A stretch of 64,000 nt of DNA from assembly GCA_016712105.1 (NCBI GenBank), contig JADJRU010000051.1:186001-250000 (forward strand), in the 5' to 3' direction. Positions within the stretch are counted from its first letter, which is position 1; each line of letters starts with the position of its first letter. A program made the position numbers and the translations under genes. The notes beneath the pieces are model-generated. The model was given only the letters and a program-made list of their open reading frames with translations, made no database searches and was not told where the DNA came from. Shown piece by piece: positions 1 to 10,586 of the stretch. This stretch comes from Ahniella sp. Its GTDB lineage: Bacteria > Pseudomonadota > Gammaproteobacteria > Xanthomonadales > Ahniellaceae.

Positions 1-2709
1 GGTGGTCCAGGTTGGCGGTGACGGAGCGGAAGTTGTCGATCTGCCCGCAGAATGCCGGACGTGCACCCATGCCGTTGTTCGCTGCAGTCAGTGCGGTGTA
101 TGGGCCGCCTTCGACCAGGTCGATGCTGCCGATCGAGTCGAAGGGGCTGCCATTGGCGGAATACTCCAGCGTGCCGCCATCGTTGCAGACCGTGGCGTTC
201 GGGCGTTCGAGTGTGTACCGATGCTTGAAGCGGAGCTTGAGCGCGGATTGTCCGGCGGGCACGTTGATTTGCGGCGGCAGCAAAGCCTGATCACTGACGA
301 GGCTGTCGGTGCTGCCCTGCCAGCTGTGAGAGGGGCTGGCGCTTGCGCTCGTGGACTGTGCCCAGCGGTCTGCGCCGATGCTGGCCATATGGGTCCAGCC
401 GTTCACGCCATTCTCGATGGTGTCGATAAACAGCGTGTTGGCGCCGGTGCCGGCCGGGCAGTCGAACGGATCGGCGCGTACGGTGAAACGGCGTGCAGCA
501 CTGTCGGGACCGTCGCCACAACTGTTCGTCGCGCGCACCCGCCAAGACATCTGTTGCCCATAGGGCAGCGGCGGATCGACTCCGTAACTGGTGCCGTGAA
601 CCACTGCACTGCGCAGGATGTTCTGGAACAGCGCGTCGCTGGCGATGTCGACTTCGTAGGTGGTGATGCCCGCTTGCGCCGTCCAGGTGAGGGTGGGTGC
701 CGGGAGTTGGTTCACCGCCAAATCGGCCGGCGCCAACAGGCTGATGCTTGCTGGTGTCGCTTCGAGCATCAGTCGGAGGTCGAGCAACTTCGACTGGCTG
801 CCGTCATTCGCCTGCACGTTCAGCGTGTGAGTGCCCGGCGAAACATTGGCCGCAAGATTGATCGTCAACCCATTCGCAGCGTTCCCGCTGATCGGACTCG
901 GGGTGATGGCACCACTGATACCTGTCGGTGGGCTATTGAGTGAGTAGGTAACGGGCACAACATGACCGTCGAGTGCCGACTGATTCAACGGCCATGCCGG
1001 CAGCGTGCGTGCTGGTGTCACACACACGCGAAACGGGTCAACTCGGTGCTGTTCAGCAGGAACGTGGCGGTGCCGCAGCCGTCATGGCGCATCGTCGCGA
1101 TCCGGGTGCCCCAGTTGGTGCTGGCCTGGTATTCGCCAGTCAACCAGAATGTGCAGCCATCCACGGGATCCACGCCCATCTGCGCGTAGTCGGCCCACCG
1201 TGGGCCGCTGTGCGCAGCGACCCCTGGCTCGACATCGAGATCAAGAAACGCCATGGTCTGTCGGGCTTGACCGTCTCGTCGACCAGCGAACCGAAGACCC
1301 GGAAACACATTCGGCGACACGCCGGTGGCGTTGTAGCCGATGGCCCAGTTGCCGGCCCGATCCATTGCGCTGGTGCCGATCCATCGACTGGTGTTGTCGG
1401 CCGCAGCCAGGGTGCCTTCCTGAAACAGCACCCATGGCGATGTCGCTCCACCGGTTCTGCGCAACTCGAACCAGCGCACACCGGCGATATCGGTGCCCGA
1501 ACGATCCGTCGCAAAATTGCCGGCAAGCACTTCGATGCCCGGATATACACGATAGACGAGTCGATTCATGATCGGCTCGCGGACCGAGTCCAGTTGGGTA
1601 CCACCGGGCTGAATGATGCCGTCGAGGCCGGTCAGGCCACCGAGATCGGCGTCGAACTCGCTCGTCGACACACTGACCGGGCCGGCCAACACCGAATTGG
1701 CAGGCGTCGTGAAGTCGACATCGAGTTCGTACAGTTCAATGAAGTCGCGATTCGGATCGTTCTGGTTGGGTCGATGCGCTTCATCGTCTACCTGACGCGC
1801 AAACAATGGTTTTGCGCCCGACGGCGGCAACATGCTGCCATCGAGATCGGCGGGCACCAGCAACTGGAATGAAAAGCCGGCCAGTACAGGCACCGAGAAC
1901 CGTTGCGCAACGATGGATTGGCCGGCCAGCATCCGGGCCCGATCCAGCGCCAACACCGAACGGGTGTTCACGCCATCGTTGATGCCGACGATGTAGGTGG
2001 CGGGCCAAACGCCGTACTTCGGGTAATCCGGAAAGTCCGGGGTGATGATCTGATACAGCGTCCAGGTTTGCGGCACAGTTGGATCAGCTTGAGCGCTCAC
2101 GTAGACGCAGAGGGCATTGCCGGCGACCACAAATTCGGTCAGCAGCCAGCGCGACGCCAGTTCATCGAACAGCACCACGCCATCCCCTCGGCCATTGGCG
2201 CACAGGCCGGTGCCGAGTCCTTCCAGATTGAACGGGCCGGCCACGGCGTTGCCGCTCCGGTCGTAGATCCGGTAGATCGCCCCCTGATTGGAATTGACCG
2301 ACTGGATGAAGTGGGTGGTGCCGATGTCGCCACTGGTGTCGGGCGGATCGGTGCCGGCATAACCCATGCCGGGCTGGTCAAACAGCGGGACGTTGAATGC
2401 CGATGGCGAATTGACTGATTCCCGGGACTGTTGATCGGCGAGTGCATCACCCGACGCGGGCACTTCACGGGGGGCAACATATGGCGCAGTGCGCGTTGCC
2501 CGACGCGGGAGATCGATGATCGGATCACCGGCACGCCAAGGCGTGATGACAGGCCTGTGTGTGGGGTCGAAGTGGATCTGCTGCGGTTGAATGGTGGCCG
2601 ACATCCAGTCTGACCGAATGATCTCGGTAGCCCACGCCCATGCTGGCAGGATTCCCGTCGTCAGTACCGAGAGGAGAAACAGGAGCGAGCGGGGCAATCG
2701 GCAAGGCAT
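1..2709 (-). CDS. large secreted multidomain protein, frameshifted, 3' end outside window
   Basis: The ATG at 2709 gives a classic signal peptide (basic MPCRLPRS followed by a Leu/Val-rich core ending ...PAWAWA). It lies 7 nt after the comEC stop. About 560 residues of an exported, propeller-like region follow (motifs GDGVVLFDELASRW and RWADYAQMGVDPVDGCTFW). The frame then stops at 1018 inside a CA/GT dinucleotide tract. If the frame is shifted there, coding continues to the left edge with Ig-like/FN3-like text (motifs LLAPADLAVNQLPAPTLTW, SWRVRATNSCGDGPDSAARR) and a C-terminal jelly-roll-like module (GGTLEYSANGSPFDSIGSID). The two halves read as one protein of more than 900 aa. The function is unknown; a secreted surface or adhesive role is inference. 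The break is either an indel error or slippage in the repeat. Confidence 0.7.
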
Positions 2710-2716
2710 CCCGGGA

Positions 2717-5017
2717 TTATCGCGAAAGTTTGTCGGTTTCGGGTGTATGCCGCCAATAGCGGGGATATTCACGACGCCAGAGGCGTGGGTCGAGATCACC
2801 ATTGCCGACACGCAGTGCAATCAATCCGGCGTGGGCCGTGTTGAGGAGTGGAATACCCGCATCCAGATAACGCTGGCGAGTTTCGGCAGTGGGATGGTCG
2901 AAGCGGTTGCCGAATCCAGCCGAGACCACGGCGAGTCGCGGTGCGGTCCAGGCCAGAAACGGAGCGCCGGATGCATGGCGACTGCCGTGGTGCGGCACGA
3001 TCAGTGCAGCCAGGTTCGTGACCTGAGGGTCGGCCAGCAGTCGCGATTCGATATCGAGACCGATGTCACCCGGGATCAGGACGCGTTCACCGCCGGCTTC
3101 GACCAGCAGCAGGCACGAACTCTCGTTGCCGAGATCGGGGAATCCCTCCGGCGGATGCAGGAATCGAAACGACACCTCGTTCCATAGCCAGTGTTGCCCA
3201 GCGACACAACGAGGTGCGGGATCTGCGTCGATGCCGACTCGTTGGCGCGTGCCCGGGAACGCACGCAGAACGGCCTCGCGACCTCCGGCGTGATCGTTGT
3301 CCAGGTGGCTCAGCATCAGGACGTCGAGTGAACGGACCCCAAGGCTGCGTAATGCGGGTGCCACAGCCGCCTCACCCAAATCGAAGCCGCCGCGCGTTTT
3401 GGCGCCCGTGTCGTAGAGCAAAGCGTGGTCGCGTGTCTGCACCAGCACCGACAGACCCTGGCCCACATCGAGGACCGAGACTTCGGCTTGACCTTGCGGG
3501 AGGTCTGCGCGAGCTGGCCAGAACAGGGGCAGCAGGCATGCCAACCCCATGGTCTTGCCCGGCAGCGGTTTCGGCAGCAGCCACAAGAACGCTCCGATCA
3601 TCGCGATGCCGATGTGTAACGGCCCGGGCTCGGGCAATTCGATCGAGGCCATGGGCAATCGTTCGCACCAGCCAAGCACCTGCCACAGCCACGACAGGAT
3701 CCAGCCCGCGAGCGCAACCACCGGTGCCCCGGCCGGTGTCGCCGACAGGAGCAAGGCGAGGAGCAACAACGGCACGATCACGAAGGTCACGACGGGAATG
3801 GCGAGCAGGTTGGCGAGCGGCCCGACGAGGCTGGCCTGATCGAACCACGCGATGCCGATGGGCAACAGGAACAGGGATGCGGCCCATTGGGCGCGCAGCA
3901 ACTCGGACCACACCGAGCGTGTGCTCTGGCGATACAGAACAAGGATGAGACACAACACGCCGAGAAAACTCAGCCAGAACCCGGCAGCCAGGGGCGCCAG
4001 CGGATCCATCAACAAAGCCAGTACGGCAGCCACCAACAGCAGGTGCAGGGTTCGCAAATGGATTCGAAGAAGCGTCGCCAGCACGACGATTGCGATCATC
4101 ATCACGGTGCGCAGGACAGGCAACGAAAACGAAGCGAGGCATCCGTAGCTGATGGCCCCAAGGAGACCAGCGATGGCCATCAAGTCGGGACGGATCACGC
4201 GCAGCGCGAGCGCAGGCCAGATTCGGTAGACGAGCCCGGCCAGCCATGCGAGCCCCGCTGCAGCCAATCCAACATGCATCCCTGAAATGGCCATCAGGTG
4301 GGTAGTGCCGGTATTGCGCAGGCGCGCCCAGGTCGGATCGTCGATCGCTTGTTGGTCGCCCACCGCCAGGGCCGCCAACAGGGAGCCGAGTTCCGCATTG
4401 GGGCTCTCCGCGCGAATCCAGTGGGCGAGGCGCTGGCGGGTTCGATCGATTTGGCCGTGGTGGTCGGAAGGCGGCTCGAAGACCCCTTCGCGCACATAGG
4501 CGTTGGCATCGATTCCCTGCACGAGGGCATGCCGTTCGAAATCGAATCCGCCGGGATTGACCAAGGCGTAGGGCACGCGCAGGCGTACGACACCCCGAAA
4601 CGTGCTGCCGGGCAGAATGGGTTCGCGATGGCCATACCAACTGACGCGGAGCATGGGCTGCGCGTTCGACCATTCGACGGGTTCGCCGGTCGAGCGCCAG
4701 TGCGTGACCGCCACATCGAACCGCCACGCCTCCGGCTGCTGTTGCGGCAGGTCGACCACCTGAGCGGTGACTTCGATGTCGCTGCCCTGAGCGGCCAGCG
4801 GCAAGCGATCGTCCAAACGTGATTGGGCACCCGCCCAAGCCCAGCACGCGCCGAGCAACAAGGCGGCGGGCAGGCGCGTCGATCGAACCCAGAAGCCCAG
4901 TGCGGCGATTGCCGCCCATACGATCAGCCAATGTGTTTCCGGCAGGCGTGGCAGCAGGTGTGCAGCGCAGACGCCGGACACCCAGGCCACCCCAAGGCTG
5001 ATGCGGCCCGGAGTCAT
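2717..5017 (-). CDS. comEC: ComEC/Rec2 family DNA-uptake channel
   Basis: This is the inner-membrane channel that moves transforming single-stranded DNA into the cytoplasm. The 766-aa length is normal for the long three-part form. An N-terminal membrane/OB-like region spans about residues 5-190. The competence domain of many helices spans about 210-480 and contains the signature GTTHLMAISGMHVG near residue 235. A C-terminal metallo-beta-lactamase-like domain spans about 505-740, with VLDVGQGLSVLV and the metal motif SHLDNDHAGG near residue 572. The start overlaps the lolD stop by 4 nt (ATGA), so it is translationally coupled to the lipoprotein-release genes, a gene order also seen in other gammaproteobacteria. 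The MBL motif looks intact, so the gene is probably functional. Confidence 0.95.
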   Translation of the reverse strand: MTPGRISLGVAWVSGVCAAHLLPRLPETHWLIVWAAIAALGFWVRSTRLPAALLLGACWAWAGAQSRLDDRLPLAAQGSDIEVTAQVVDLPQQQPEAWRFDVAVTHWRSTGEPVEWSNAQPMLRVSWYGHREPILPGSTFRGVVRLRVPYALVNPGGFDFERHALVQGIDANAYVREGVFEPPSDHHGQIDRTRQRLAHWIRAESPNAELGSLLAALAVGDQQAIDDPTWARLRNTGTTHLMAISGMHVGLAAAGLAWLAGLVYRIWPALALRVIRPDLMAIAGLLGAISYGCLASFSLPVLRTVMMIAIVVLATLLRIHLRTLHLLLVAAVLALLMDPLAPLAAGFWLSFLGVLCLILVLYRQSTRSVWSELLRAQWAASLFLLPIGIAWFDQASLVGPLANLLAIPVVTFVIVPLLLLALLLSATPAGAPVVALAGWILSWLWQVLGWCERLPMASIELPEPGPLHIGIAMIGAFLWLLPKPLPGKTMGLACLLPLFWPARADLPQGQAEVSVLDVGQGLSVLVQTRDHALLYDTGAKTRGGFDLGEAAVAPALRSLGVRSLDVLMLSHLDNDHAGGREAVLRAFPGTRQRVGIDADPAPRCVAGQHWLWNEVSFRFLHPPEGFPDLGNESSCLLLVEAGGERVLIPGDIGLDIESRLLADPQVTNLAALIVPHHGSRHASGAPFLAWTAPRLAVVSAGFGNRFDHPTAETRQRYLDAGIPLLNTAHAGLIALRVGNGDLDPRLWRREYPRYWRHTPETDKLSR

Positions 5018-5691
5018 CCGGTCAGCAGGCCGTCCTTCAGTCGCAGGGAGCGGTCCATCCGTGCTGCCAGATGGTGGTCGTGCGTGACAATGACCAAAGC
5101 GGTCTTGAGCTCGCGCTTCAATTCAAGCAGCAGTTCGGCGATCTGTTCCGCGTTCTGGGCATCCAGATTGCCTGTGGGCTCGTCGGCCAACACACACGCC
5201 GGATTGCTGACCAGCGCACGCGCCACCGCAGCACGTTGGCGTTCGCCCCCCGACATCTCGCCGGGCTTGTGGTGCATCCGCTGGCCAAGCCCGACCCGCT
5301 GAAGCAAGGCGCGCGCCGGGGCGAGTGCCATGGCTGGGTCCGTACGTCGGATCAGCAGCGGCATCGCGACGTTTTCTTCGGCGGTGAAGTCCGGCAGCAG
5401 GGGGGGGAATTGGTAGAGGAAACCGAGCTTGCGGTTGCGCAACTCGCCGCGCGCCTTTTCGCCCAGTTTGAGGATGTCGACACCGGCGATCGACACACTG
5501 CCGGCATCCGGGGTGTCGAGCCCGCCGAGCACATGCAGCAAGGTGCTTTTGCCCGATCCGGACGCACCGACGATCGCGACCGATTCACCGGCATGGACCT
5601 TCAGGTTGACGTCATTCAAGACCGGCGTCAGCGAGCCGGTATCGCGATAGGCCTTGCCGATGCCGACGGCGTGGATGACCGGATCACTCAT
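5014..5691 (-). CDS. lolD: lipoprotein-releasing ABC transporter ATPase LolD
   Basis: This is the ATPase of the LolCDE complex, which extracts outer-membrane lipoproteins from the inner membrane and hands them to LolA. At 225 aa it has the usual size. It carries Walker A GASGSGKST (about residues 42-50), a Q-loop region LYQFPPLLPDFTAEENV, the ABC signature MSGGERQR, and Walker B CVLADEPTGNLD followed by the switch histidine in IVTHD. The start overlaps the end of lolC by 8 nt and the stop overlaps comEC by 4 nt, indicating one transcript. MacB-type ATPases look similar, but the LolC-type partner immediately upstream settles the assignment. Confidence 0.95.
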   Translation of the reverse strand: MSDPVIHAVGIGKAYRDTGSLTPVLNDVNLKVHAGESVAIVGASGSGKSTLLHVLGGLDTPDAGSVSIAGVDILKLGEKARGELRNRKLGFLYQFPPLLPDFTAEENVAMPLLIRRTDPAMALAPARALLQRVGLGQRMHHKPGEMSGGERQRAAVARALVSNPACVLADEPTGNLDAQNAEQIAELLLELKRELKTALVIVTHDHHLAARMDRSLRLKDGLLTG

Positions 5692-6931
5692 AACGCAGGG
5701 CCTCCGCCGGACGTGTCCGTGCTGCCTTCCATGCCGGGTAAAGGGTGGCCAGCGAGGACAACACGAAACTCAGCCCGACAATACCGAGGACGTCATCGAG
5801 GCGCAGATCGGAGGGCAGGGCACTGATGTAGTAGATGTCGGCTGGCATGAAGTCGAAACCGAACACGGCTTCCAGACCGTTCATGAGGCGGTCGGCGTTT
5901 TCGGCCAGGATGATTCCGCCGATGGTGCCGATCGTGATGCCCACCAATGCGATGACCACGCCCTGGATGATGAACACCTGCATGACCGAACCGGGGCTCA
6001 GGCCGAGTGTCCTCAGGATCGCGATGTCGGCCTGTTTGTCGGTGACCAGCATGACCAGCGAAGAAACGAGGTTGAATGCCGCGACCGCAACCACCAGCGA
6101 CATGATCACGAACATCGTGATCTTCTCGGTGTTGAGCGCCTGATAGAGGTTGCGGTTGTCCTGGGTCCAGTCGCGGACACGGAAGGTGCCGCCCAATCGG
6201 TCGCCGAGTTCACGCGCGACTTCCCGCGACTTGAACAGGTCATCGAGTTTCAGTCGGACGCCGGTGACCCCATCACCCAGGCGAAACAGCTTCTGGGCAT
6301 CTTGAACGTGGATAAACGCCATGCCGCGATCGAACTCGGAAACGCCGGCCTCGAACAAGCCGATCACCGTGAAACGCCGCATCTGCGGCAACAGACCTGC
6401 GGGTGTGGCACGCACTTGTGGTGCGTAGACCAGCACCGTGTCGCCGACCGTGGCGCCAGTCCAGGACGCCAATTCACGGCCGAGAATGATGCCGAACTCG
6501 CCGGGTTTCAGTGCCGCGTATGAGCCTTGTTTGACCTGCTCGCGGATGGCCGAGACTTCCGGCTCGGCATCGGGATCGATCCCGCGGACGATGGCGCCGC
6601 TGACCCGGCCGCCTTGCAGCATGACTTCGCGTTCGACATACGGCGCAACCCCGATCACATGTGACAGGGACCTGGCCGTCGTCACCGCTTCCGGCCAGTT
6701 TTCCAGCGGATCGCCGCCGAATCCGGCGACGGTGGCATGCGCCACCATGCTGACGGTACGGGCCCGCAGTTCAGTGCCGAAACCGTTGATGACCGACACG
6801 ATCGTGATTTGCGCACAGACGCCGAGCGCAATTCCCAACATCGACGCCAGCGAAATGAACGAGATGAAATGATTGCGTCGTTTGGCCCGCGTGTAACGCA
6901 GGCCGATCATCAGCTCGAGTGGGCGAATCAT
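5684..6931 (-). CDS. lolC: lipoprotein-releasing ABC transporter permease LolC/LolE family
   Basis: Inner-membrane permease of the Lol lipoprotein-sorting system. The 415-aa protein has the family layout: a first transmembrane helix at about residues 25-50 after the conserved cytoplasmic start LELMIGLRYTRAKRRNHFIS, a large periplasmic domain (about 55-265), then three C-terminal helices between about 270 and 400. Only one permease gene is present. In many non-enteric gammaproteobacteria a single LolF-type permease forms a homodimer in place of separate LolC and LolE, so the symbol is approximate. Its ATG overlaps the stop of the ammonia-lyase gene upstream by 4 nt, so it appears to be co-translated with that unrelated enzyme. 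Confidence 0.93.
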   Translation of the reverse strand: MIRPLELMIGLRYTRAKRRNHFISFISLASMLGIALGVCAQITIVSVINGFGTELRARTVSMVAHATVAGFGGDPLENWPEAVTTARSLSHVIGVAPYVEREVMLQGGRVSGAIVRGIDPDAEPEVSAIREQVKQGSYAALKPGEFGIILGRELASWTGATVGDTVLVYAPQVRATPAGLLPQMRRFTVIGLFEAGVSEFDRGMAFIHVQDAQKLFRLGDGVTGVRLKLDDLFKSREVARELGDRLGGTFRVRDWTQDNRNLYQALNTEKITMFVIMSLVVAVAAFNLVSSLVMLVTDKQADIAILRTLGLSPGSVMQVFIIQGVVIALVGITIGTIGGIILAENADRLMNGLEAVFGFDFMPADIYYISALPSDLRLDDVLGIVGLSFVLSSLATLYPAWKAARTRPAEALRYE

Positions 6932-8816
6932 GCTGGAGTCCGGGTGAGTGCCCCGGAAGCAACGAGGTCAAGCATCCGACGGATGTCGCCATCCATCGCG
7001 CGGTCGCGCGGCATGAAGCTCACGTGTTCGCGGATCAGCTCGAACGCGCGTTGTACGTGCGGACTCGGCTGGTACTCCGCATCACTGGCCAGCGCCTGGC
7101 CCAGTGCCACCACTTCCGCCTCGAACTGTGCGTATTCCGAAGCATCGACGCGCGGCGCGTTTCGCACTTTGGCCATGAGGGCTTGGGTGTCACCCCGGCG
7201 TGCCAGGCGCCGGGCGGCATTAAGCATGTCACGCCGGTACTCCAGTGCCTGGGCGGCGGTGTAAAGCTCGAGCGCCAGAACGTGTTCGAGATCGTCGAGC
7301 ATCTCCATGACGTGGCGCGCTTCGTTCGCGCCCATCGACACGTGATCTTCGGCATTCGCGCTGGTCGGGATCGAGTAGACCGAAGCCGGATGAGCCCGGG
7401 TGGCCAGATCGTTGACGAGTGCCGCAGCGGTGTACTGAACGATCATGAAACCGGAGTCGGTTGCGTCCTCGTTGCCGATCAGGAATGCCGGCAGGCCGTC
7501 GTTGGTTGACGGGTCGACGAGTTTCATCAGGCGGCGTTCGGAAATGCTCGCAAGCACCGGAATGGCTGCCTTGATGTAACTCATCGCGAGCGCCAGCGGC
7601 ATGCCATGGAAATGGCCGGCGGAAATGACCTGACCCTCAATCTCGCGCGCTTCGCGATCCGGGAATACCAGCGGATTGTCGGTGACCGCGTTGAGTTCGA
7701 TATCGAAGACGCGGCAAGCCTGGTCCCAGGCGTCACGCACGGCACCATGGACCTGCGGACAACATCGCAGGCAATAGGCATCCTGCGGTTGGTGTTTCTT
7801 GCCGCCCTTGAACGGCAGGAACCGCTTGTAGAAATTTTCGCGGCCATGGCGCTGGCTGGGCGGCACGTAATCCCAGGCCAGGTCGAAGCGCTCGCGCTGG
7901 TCTTCCGGATGGGTCCACGACTCGGCGAGCCAGGGCGAGAACCGCGGCACCAGGTGATAAGCGATATCGACCAGCGTGGAGCCGGCTGTCAGCGAATTGA
8001 TGGCCTTGGCGGTATGCACCTGGCCGGGATGCGGACGCAATTGGTGGACGTCGTCGACGAATGCGCCACTCCGGCCGGCAAAGGCCTCGAGTGTCATTGC
8101 GGCGGCCAGTTCAGCCAGTTCGAGCAGGTGCTGCAGACGATTCAACGCCAGCGCGCCCGTGGCCAGCATCTGGGTGGTGCCGTTGTTCAGCGCCAGCCCT
8201 TCCTTGAAGGACAGCCGGACGGGCTGCAGGCCGACTGCTGCCAGCGCATCGCGGCCCGGCATGCGGATCCTTCGATGAACGCTTCACCTTCGCCGAGCAA
8301 CACGGCAGCCAGATGCGACAGCGGCGCCAGGTCACCACTGGCGCCAACGGAGCCCTTGCGCGGGATCACCGGCACGACACCACGATTCAGCAGTTCGGTC
8401 AGTGCTTCGAGCGTGCTGACCCGAATGCCGGAATGCCCGCGCAGCAGCGTGTTGATGCGAATGCCGAGCATGGCGCGGACGACCGGCTCGGGAAACGGTT
8501 CGCCGACGCAGACCGCATGGGTGATGACCAGGTTGTGCTGCAACTCTTCGAGCAGGGTGAGTTCGTTGTGTTCCGGGTTGCCGCCCGGCAAGCTGTCGCG
8601 CGCACGGTGGGCGCCGAGCAGCTTGTCGGCATTGCTGCCGAAGCCGGTGGTGACGCCGTAGATCGGTTCCTGCCGACGGACCTGTTCGGCGAGGAACGCC
8701 GCGGCATGCGCGACCCGGCCCAAAGCTGCCGGTGCCAATCGCACGCGCGCGCCTTCGGCCAGGGCCTGCACGCCAGCACGATCGAGGCTGAGGCCGTCGA
8801 GTTCGATCAGGTTCAT
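6928..8816 (-). CDS. hutH: histidine ammonia-lyase-like MIO enzyme with insertions, one frameshift
   Basis: Member of the MIO-cofactor aromatic amino acid ammonia-lyase family; HutH deaminates histidine to urocanate. The ATG at 8816 overlaps the hisS stop (ATGA). The first part carries the MIO-forming triad in GSVGASGDLAPL (about residue 159). The frame breaks near 8258-8268, and the second part resumes with MPGRDALAAVGLQP, a normal HAL continuation. HAL-type residues visible are the His in NLVITHA, QDAYCLRC (substrate Tyr/Arg region) and the Glu in SANAEDHVSMG. The joined product is about 625 aa, against about 510 for typical HutH. Extra sequence sits at about residues 295-345 (rich in charged and aromatic residues) and near the C-terminus. 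No hutU, hutI or hutC is nearby, so histidine catabolism is not supported by context. Confidence 0.8.
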
Positions 8817-10201
8817 GGTGTTTTGACCTTCGGCATGGCTTCGGATTGTTCTATTTCCACACGCAGCGTGCGCGTCAATTCTGCGCGCTCGACTTCGAAC
8901 TGTTCCTGACGCCACATATCCTTGATGGCGACCACGCCCTTGGCCTTCTCGTCGGTGCCCAGCATCAGTACAAACCGGATACCGGCGCGGTCGGCATACT
9001 GGAACTGTTTGCCGAGCTTTTTCGGTTCCAGCTGCACTTCGGTGTTGATGCCGGCGGCCCGGAGTTGCCCGGCCAGTTCCAGGTACAGCGGCAAGTCGGC
9101 ATCATCGAGCATGGCGACCATGGCCTGGACCGAACTGCGTGCCGTGCCGATCAGGCCCGCTTCGCGGAGCTGATAGAACAAACGCGTGGCGCCAATCGAC
9201 ACGCCAACGCCGGGCAGTCGCGATTTGGTGTAGTGCGAAGCCAGGTTTTCATAACGACCACCCGAGCAGACCGAGCCGATTTCCGGATGCGCCGTGAGGA
9301 TCGTCTCGAACACGGTGCCGGTGTAGTAATCGAGGCCACGGGCGATCGAAAAATTCAGCAGGTAAAACGCTTCTGGCACACCCAGCGCCTTCAGCAGCGT
9401 CAGCACTTCGCGCATTTCCGCGATCCCCGCTTCGAGCGTGGTGTTGCCCCCGCCGAGTGCTTCGAGCATGGCGAGTGCGGAATCGTGCGAACTGGATCGT
9501 TGCGCCACAAACGCCATGATCGCGTCTGCTTGTTCGGCCGGCAGCGAGAACGGTTCGGCCGTCAGCGTCTGGCGTACCGCAGCGGCGCCGCGTTTGTCGA
9601 TCTTGTCGACTTCGCGCAGCACCTGCATCTGCTGTTCGCCATCGGTCACGCCAAGGCGCTCGAAGAAGCCGCGCAGGATCTTGCGGTTGTTCAATTGCAG
9701 CGTGAACGCGCCGACATTCAGCTCGCGGAAGATCGAGTGGATCACCGCAGGCAGTTCGGCGTCATAACGCACCGACAATTGATCCTTGCCGATCACGTCG
9801 ATGTCGCACTGGTAGAACTCGCGGAAGCGGCCACGTTGTGCCGATTCACCACGGTACACGCGCTGCATCTGGTAACGACGGAACGGAAAGCTCAAATCAT
9901 GTTCGTGTTCGGCGACATATCGCGCCAGCGGCACGGTCAGGTCGAAGCGCAGAGCCAGAGTCGGGTCATCACCTTTTTGCAGACTGCCGGTCGATTGGAC
10001 GAAGTAGACCTGACGTTCGGTCTCGCCGCCGGATTTGGTCAGCAGGACGTCGGTGAACTCGATGGCCGGGGTTTCGATCGGCAGAAAGCCGAATCGTTCG
10101 AAGTTGCGGCGGATCGTCTCCATCATGGTCTGGAAGGCGATCTGGTCCAGCGGCAACAGTTCCATCACGCCGGGCATGGTGCGGGCTTTGGCTAGGCTCA
10201 C
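8813..10201 (-). CDS. hisS: histidyl-tRNA synthetase
   Basis: Class II synthetase charging tRNA-His. The GTG at 10201 is preferred. It has a GGAG Shine-Dalgarno 6 nt upstream and gives the expected N-terminus (VSLAKARTMPGVMELLPLDQ) and 462 aa, close to the family length. A further in-frame extension upstream crosses an intergenic palindrome and is not credible. Motif 2 is seen in MQRVYRGESAQRGRFREFYQ, the HisA motif in SIARGLDYYTGTVFE, and motif 3 in GVGVSIGATRLFYQL. The anticodon-binding domain follows from about residue 355. This is the first gene of the coupled run hisS-hutH-lolC-lolD-comEC. Confidence 0.95.
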   Translation of the reverse strand: MSLAKARTMPGVMELLPLDQIAFQTMMETIRRNFERFGFLPIETPAIEFTDVLLTKSGGETERQVYFVQSTGSLQKGDDPTLALRFDLTVPLARYVAEHEHDLSFPFRRYQMQRVYRGESAQRGRFREFYQCDIDVIGKDQLSVRYDAELPAVIHSIFRELNVGAFTLQLNNRKILRGFFERLGVTDGEQQMQVLREVDKIDKRGAAAVRQTLTAEPFSLPAEQADAIMAFVAQRSSSHDSALAMLEALGGGNTTLEAGIAEMREVLTLLKALGVPEAFYLLNFSIARGLDYYTGTVFETILTAHPEIGSVCSGGRYENLASHYTKSRLPGVGVSIGATRLFYQLREAGLIGTARSSVQAMVAMLDDADLPLYLELAGQLRAAGINTEVQLEPKKLGKQFQYADRAGIRFVLMLGTDEKAKGVVAIKDMWRQEQFEVERAELTRTLRVEIEQSEAMPKVKTP

Positions 10202-10586
10202 GGTAGGCTCCAGAAAATCAGCCCCTAGGTAACAGCAAGGGCTTGCGTTCACTTCGCGCAGCGAAGTGGCAAGCGTTTGGTGCTTTGCCGCGGGGTCGGC
10301 GCGAAGCGACAGTGTCTGCCAGTTTGACCTTCTCAACCTTCTCCCGAACATCGGGGAGTGGGCTTGGAACCGAGGCTGACTGTGTTCGGATGTTCCTTCC
10401 GCCTTCTTTCGCGGGAGAAGGTGGCCGAAGGCCGGATGAGGGACAGATTGGCCCCAGTCAATGACCGGAGACGACCGGATGAGCCGGCCGGCTTGATGCC
10501 ATTGCCGCCACTTTCACGGGTTTTGCTGCAGCCGGCGCGAGGCGGGCTGCGGCAATTCCCGCTCGATTCTGGATTCCGGCTATTTG
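10202..10586. repeat. intergenic region with several palindromes, no gene seen
   Basis: These 385 bases separate nupC from hisS (both minus strand). They hold three hairpin-forming elements. At 10241-10274 is an imperfect hairpin whose core TTCGCGCAGCGAA matches the one at 15029-15059. At 10341-10358 is CTCCCGAACATCGGGGAG, whose core recurs at 15081-15097. At 10402-10443 is a unit that, reverse complemented, reads CCCTCATCCGGCCTTCGGCC and on into CACCTTCTCCCGCG, and which recurs at 60016-60061. These are REP-like dispersed repeats. They may also end or attenuate the nupC transcript, but no clear T-tract terminator is visible. Confidence 0.65.

Noticed and set aside
9045..9260. Possibility that hisS and the ammonia-lyase form a histidine-metabolism module
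   Set aside because: The coupling is real, but tRNA charging and histidine breakdown are not functionally linked here and no other hut or his gene is present; kept only as gene order.
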